From assembly GCA_018825425.1 (NCBI GenBank), contig JAHJEM010000067.1:1-38954 (forward strand): a stretch of 38,954 bases of DNA, written 5' to 3'. The stretch's first letter is position 1. Each line of letters opens with the position of its first letter. Below the pieces are notes generated by a model. That model was not told the DNA's origin. It saw only the letters and a list, made by a program, of their open reading frames with translations, and did not search any database. This DNA is from Nanobdellota archaeon (lineage in GTDB: Archaea > Nanobdellota > Nanobdellia > Woesearchaeales > JAHJEM01). Position numbers and translations under genes: made by a program. Shown piece after piece: positions 36,242-38,954 of this stretch.

Positions 36242-37429
36242 ATGAAGCTTTGGGAAAAGGATTTTAATCCTAACTCGGAAATTGAAGATTTTACTGTCGG
36301 AGAAGACTACTTGCTAGATCAAAAGCTAATCAAGTATGATGTTATGGTCAACCTTGCACATGCAAAAATGCTTGGCAAGATTGGAATTCTAAAAGTAGAA
36401 GAGGTCGATAAGATATTGAAGGTGCTCGATGAAATCAAAAGTCTGGATGAGAAAGGAGAATTCAAGATATCAAAACAGCAAGAGGATGTTCATACTGCAA
36501 TCGAAGAATTCCTAATAGAGAAACTCGGTGATCTCGGTAAAAAAATTCATACAGCAAGATCACGTAATGATCAGGTCATGACAGATATCCTGCTCTATTG
36601 CAAGGATGAGCTCAAGCAATCAAATCAAACCATCAACCAACTCATCACATTGCTGAAAGCGTTTTGCAAAGAGCACACAGGCATTCCTATGCCTGGCTAC
36701 ACACACATGCAAAAAGCAATGCCCTATTCTGTTGACAAATGGATGGGTGCATTTATTGAAATGCTCAATGATGATTTGAATGCTATAGACTTTGCACAGA
36801 CCGCAATCGACAAGTGTCCTTTAGGAAGCGCCGCTGGATATGGTGTCCCAGAAAATACTATCAAACTTGATATAAAGATGACATCAGACCTACTTGGTTT
36901 TGCGAAACCATTTGATAATCCGTTATACGTTCAGAACAGCCGTGGGAAATACGAGCAAATTGTCCTTTTTGCTCTAAACCAAGCCATGATGACTATGAAC
37001 AAGCTTGCAACAGACTTATTGTTATTCACAACAAGCGAATTTAACTTTTTTTCTCTGCCAGATGAACTATGTACAGGTAGTTCAATCATGCCCCAGAAGA
37101 AAAACTATGACGTACTTGAGCTTGTCAAGGGAAAGACAAAACTTGTTCAGGCCAAGATGAATGAAATATCTTTGCTCTCTTCAAATCTGCCATCTGGATA
37201 CAACCGTGACATGCAGTTGGCAAAAGAGCCGCTAATTCAAGGAATCGATATTTCAAAATCAGTGCTAAAGATCATGATACTTTCGATCAAAAATCTCAAG
37301 CCAAACAAGACAAGCCTAGAAAAAGCCATGACATCTGAACTCTACGCCACAGAAAAAGCCCTGAAACTGGTCAAGAAAGGTATGCCTTTTCGTGAGGCCT
37401 ATAAGGCGGTTTCTAAAGATTTGAAGTGA
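36242..37429 (+). CDS. argH: Argininosuccinate lyase
   Basis: HTARSRNDQVMTD, GYTHMQKAMPYS, GSSIMPQKKNYDVLELVKGK; ATG at 36242 with SD GGAGG. Confidence 0.95.
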   Translation: MKLWEKDFNPNSEIEDFTVGEDYLLDQKLIKYDVMVNLAHAKMLGKIGILKVEEVDKILKVLDEIKSLDEKGEFKISKQQEDVHTAIEEFLIEKLGDLGKKIHTARSRNDQVMTDILLYCKDELKQSNQTINQLITLLKAFCKEHTGIPMPGYTHMQKAMPYSVDKWMGAFIEMLNDDLNAIDFAQTAIDKCPLGSAAGYGVPENTIKLDIKMTSDLLGFAKPFDNPLYVQNSRGKYEQIVLFALNQAMMTMNKLATDLLLFTTSEFNFFSLPDELCTGSSIMPQKKNYDVLELVKGKTKLVQAKMNEISLLSSNLPSGYNRDMQLAKEPLIQGIDISKSVLKIMILSIKNLKPNKTSLEKAMTSELYATEKALKLVKKGMPFREAYKAVSKDLK

Positions 37430-37443
37430 TTGCTTGATTCCAT

Positions 37444-37460
37444 AAAATATTCCATATTTT
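37444..37460 (+). terminator. Short perfect hairpin AAAATAT-TCC-ATATTTT after argH
   Basis: 7-bp perfect inverted repeat 15 nt past the argH stop. Confidence 0.3.
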
Positions 37461-37521
37461 GGGCATTAAAATGCAATATGGCGTCTCAAACCTCTGAAAT
37501 CTGCTGTCTCAGCCCCTCTAG

Positions 37522-38954
<1,433 letters not shown>

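Overview
This looks like a low-GC archaeal chromosome segment, probably DPANN (Woesearchaeota/Pacearchaeota-like). That placement is inferred from archaeal Trm1, aIF5B and AlaRS, BRE/TATA-type promoters with very short leaders, T-rich terminators and class III signal peptides; no phylogeny was run. Core genes: trm1, aIF5B, alaS, gdhA, argG, argH, gyrB (truncated at the right edge) and an intron-containing tRNA-Thr(CGT). Accessory content: (1) a minus-strand cassette at 4.8-8.0 kb encoding what I read as a split, divergent RelA/SpoT-like pair (HD hydrolase-like plus synthetase-like protein) and a small protein; (2) an archaeal type IV pilus/secretion operon at 11.4-21.3 kb (GspE/FlaI-type ATPase, two FlaJ-like membrane proteins, pilin-like proteins) containing a cluster of nested perfect inverted repeats at 12.2-12.33 kb; (3) a co-directional cluster at 26.6-34.0 kb (bacterial-type TrpRS with a candidate Fe-S cysteine motif, PLP decarboxylase, methyltransferase-like protein, M20 peptidase, PPDK/rifampin-phosphotransferase-like protein, histidine phosphatase) that could be an uncharacterised small-molecule pathway; (4) upstream of argGH, a 23-codon ORF ending Arg-Arg-Arg-stop plus a perfect 22-nt operator-like palindrome, resembling an arginine attenuator; (5) three partial copies of the tRNA-Thr 5' end beside the tRNA gene. 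The best candidates for something undescribed are the argGH leader, the split RelA/SpoT-like cassette, the tRNA-fragment array and the 26.6-34 kb cluster. All homology statements come from motif reading by eye; no search was run.
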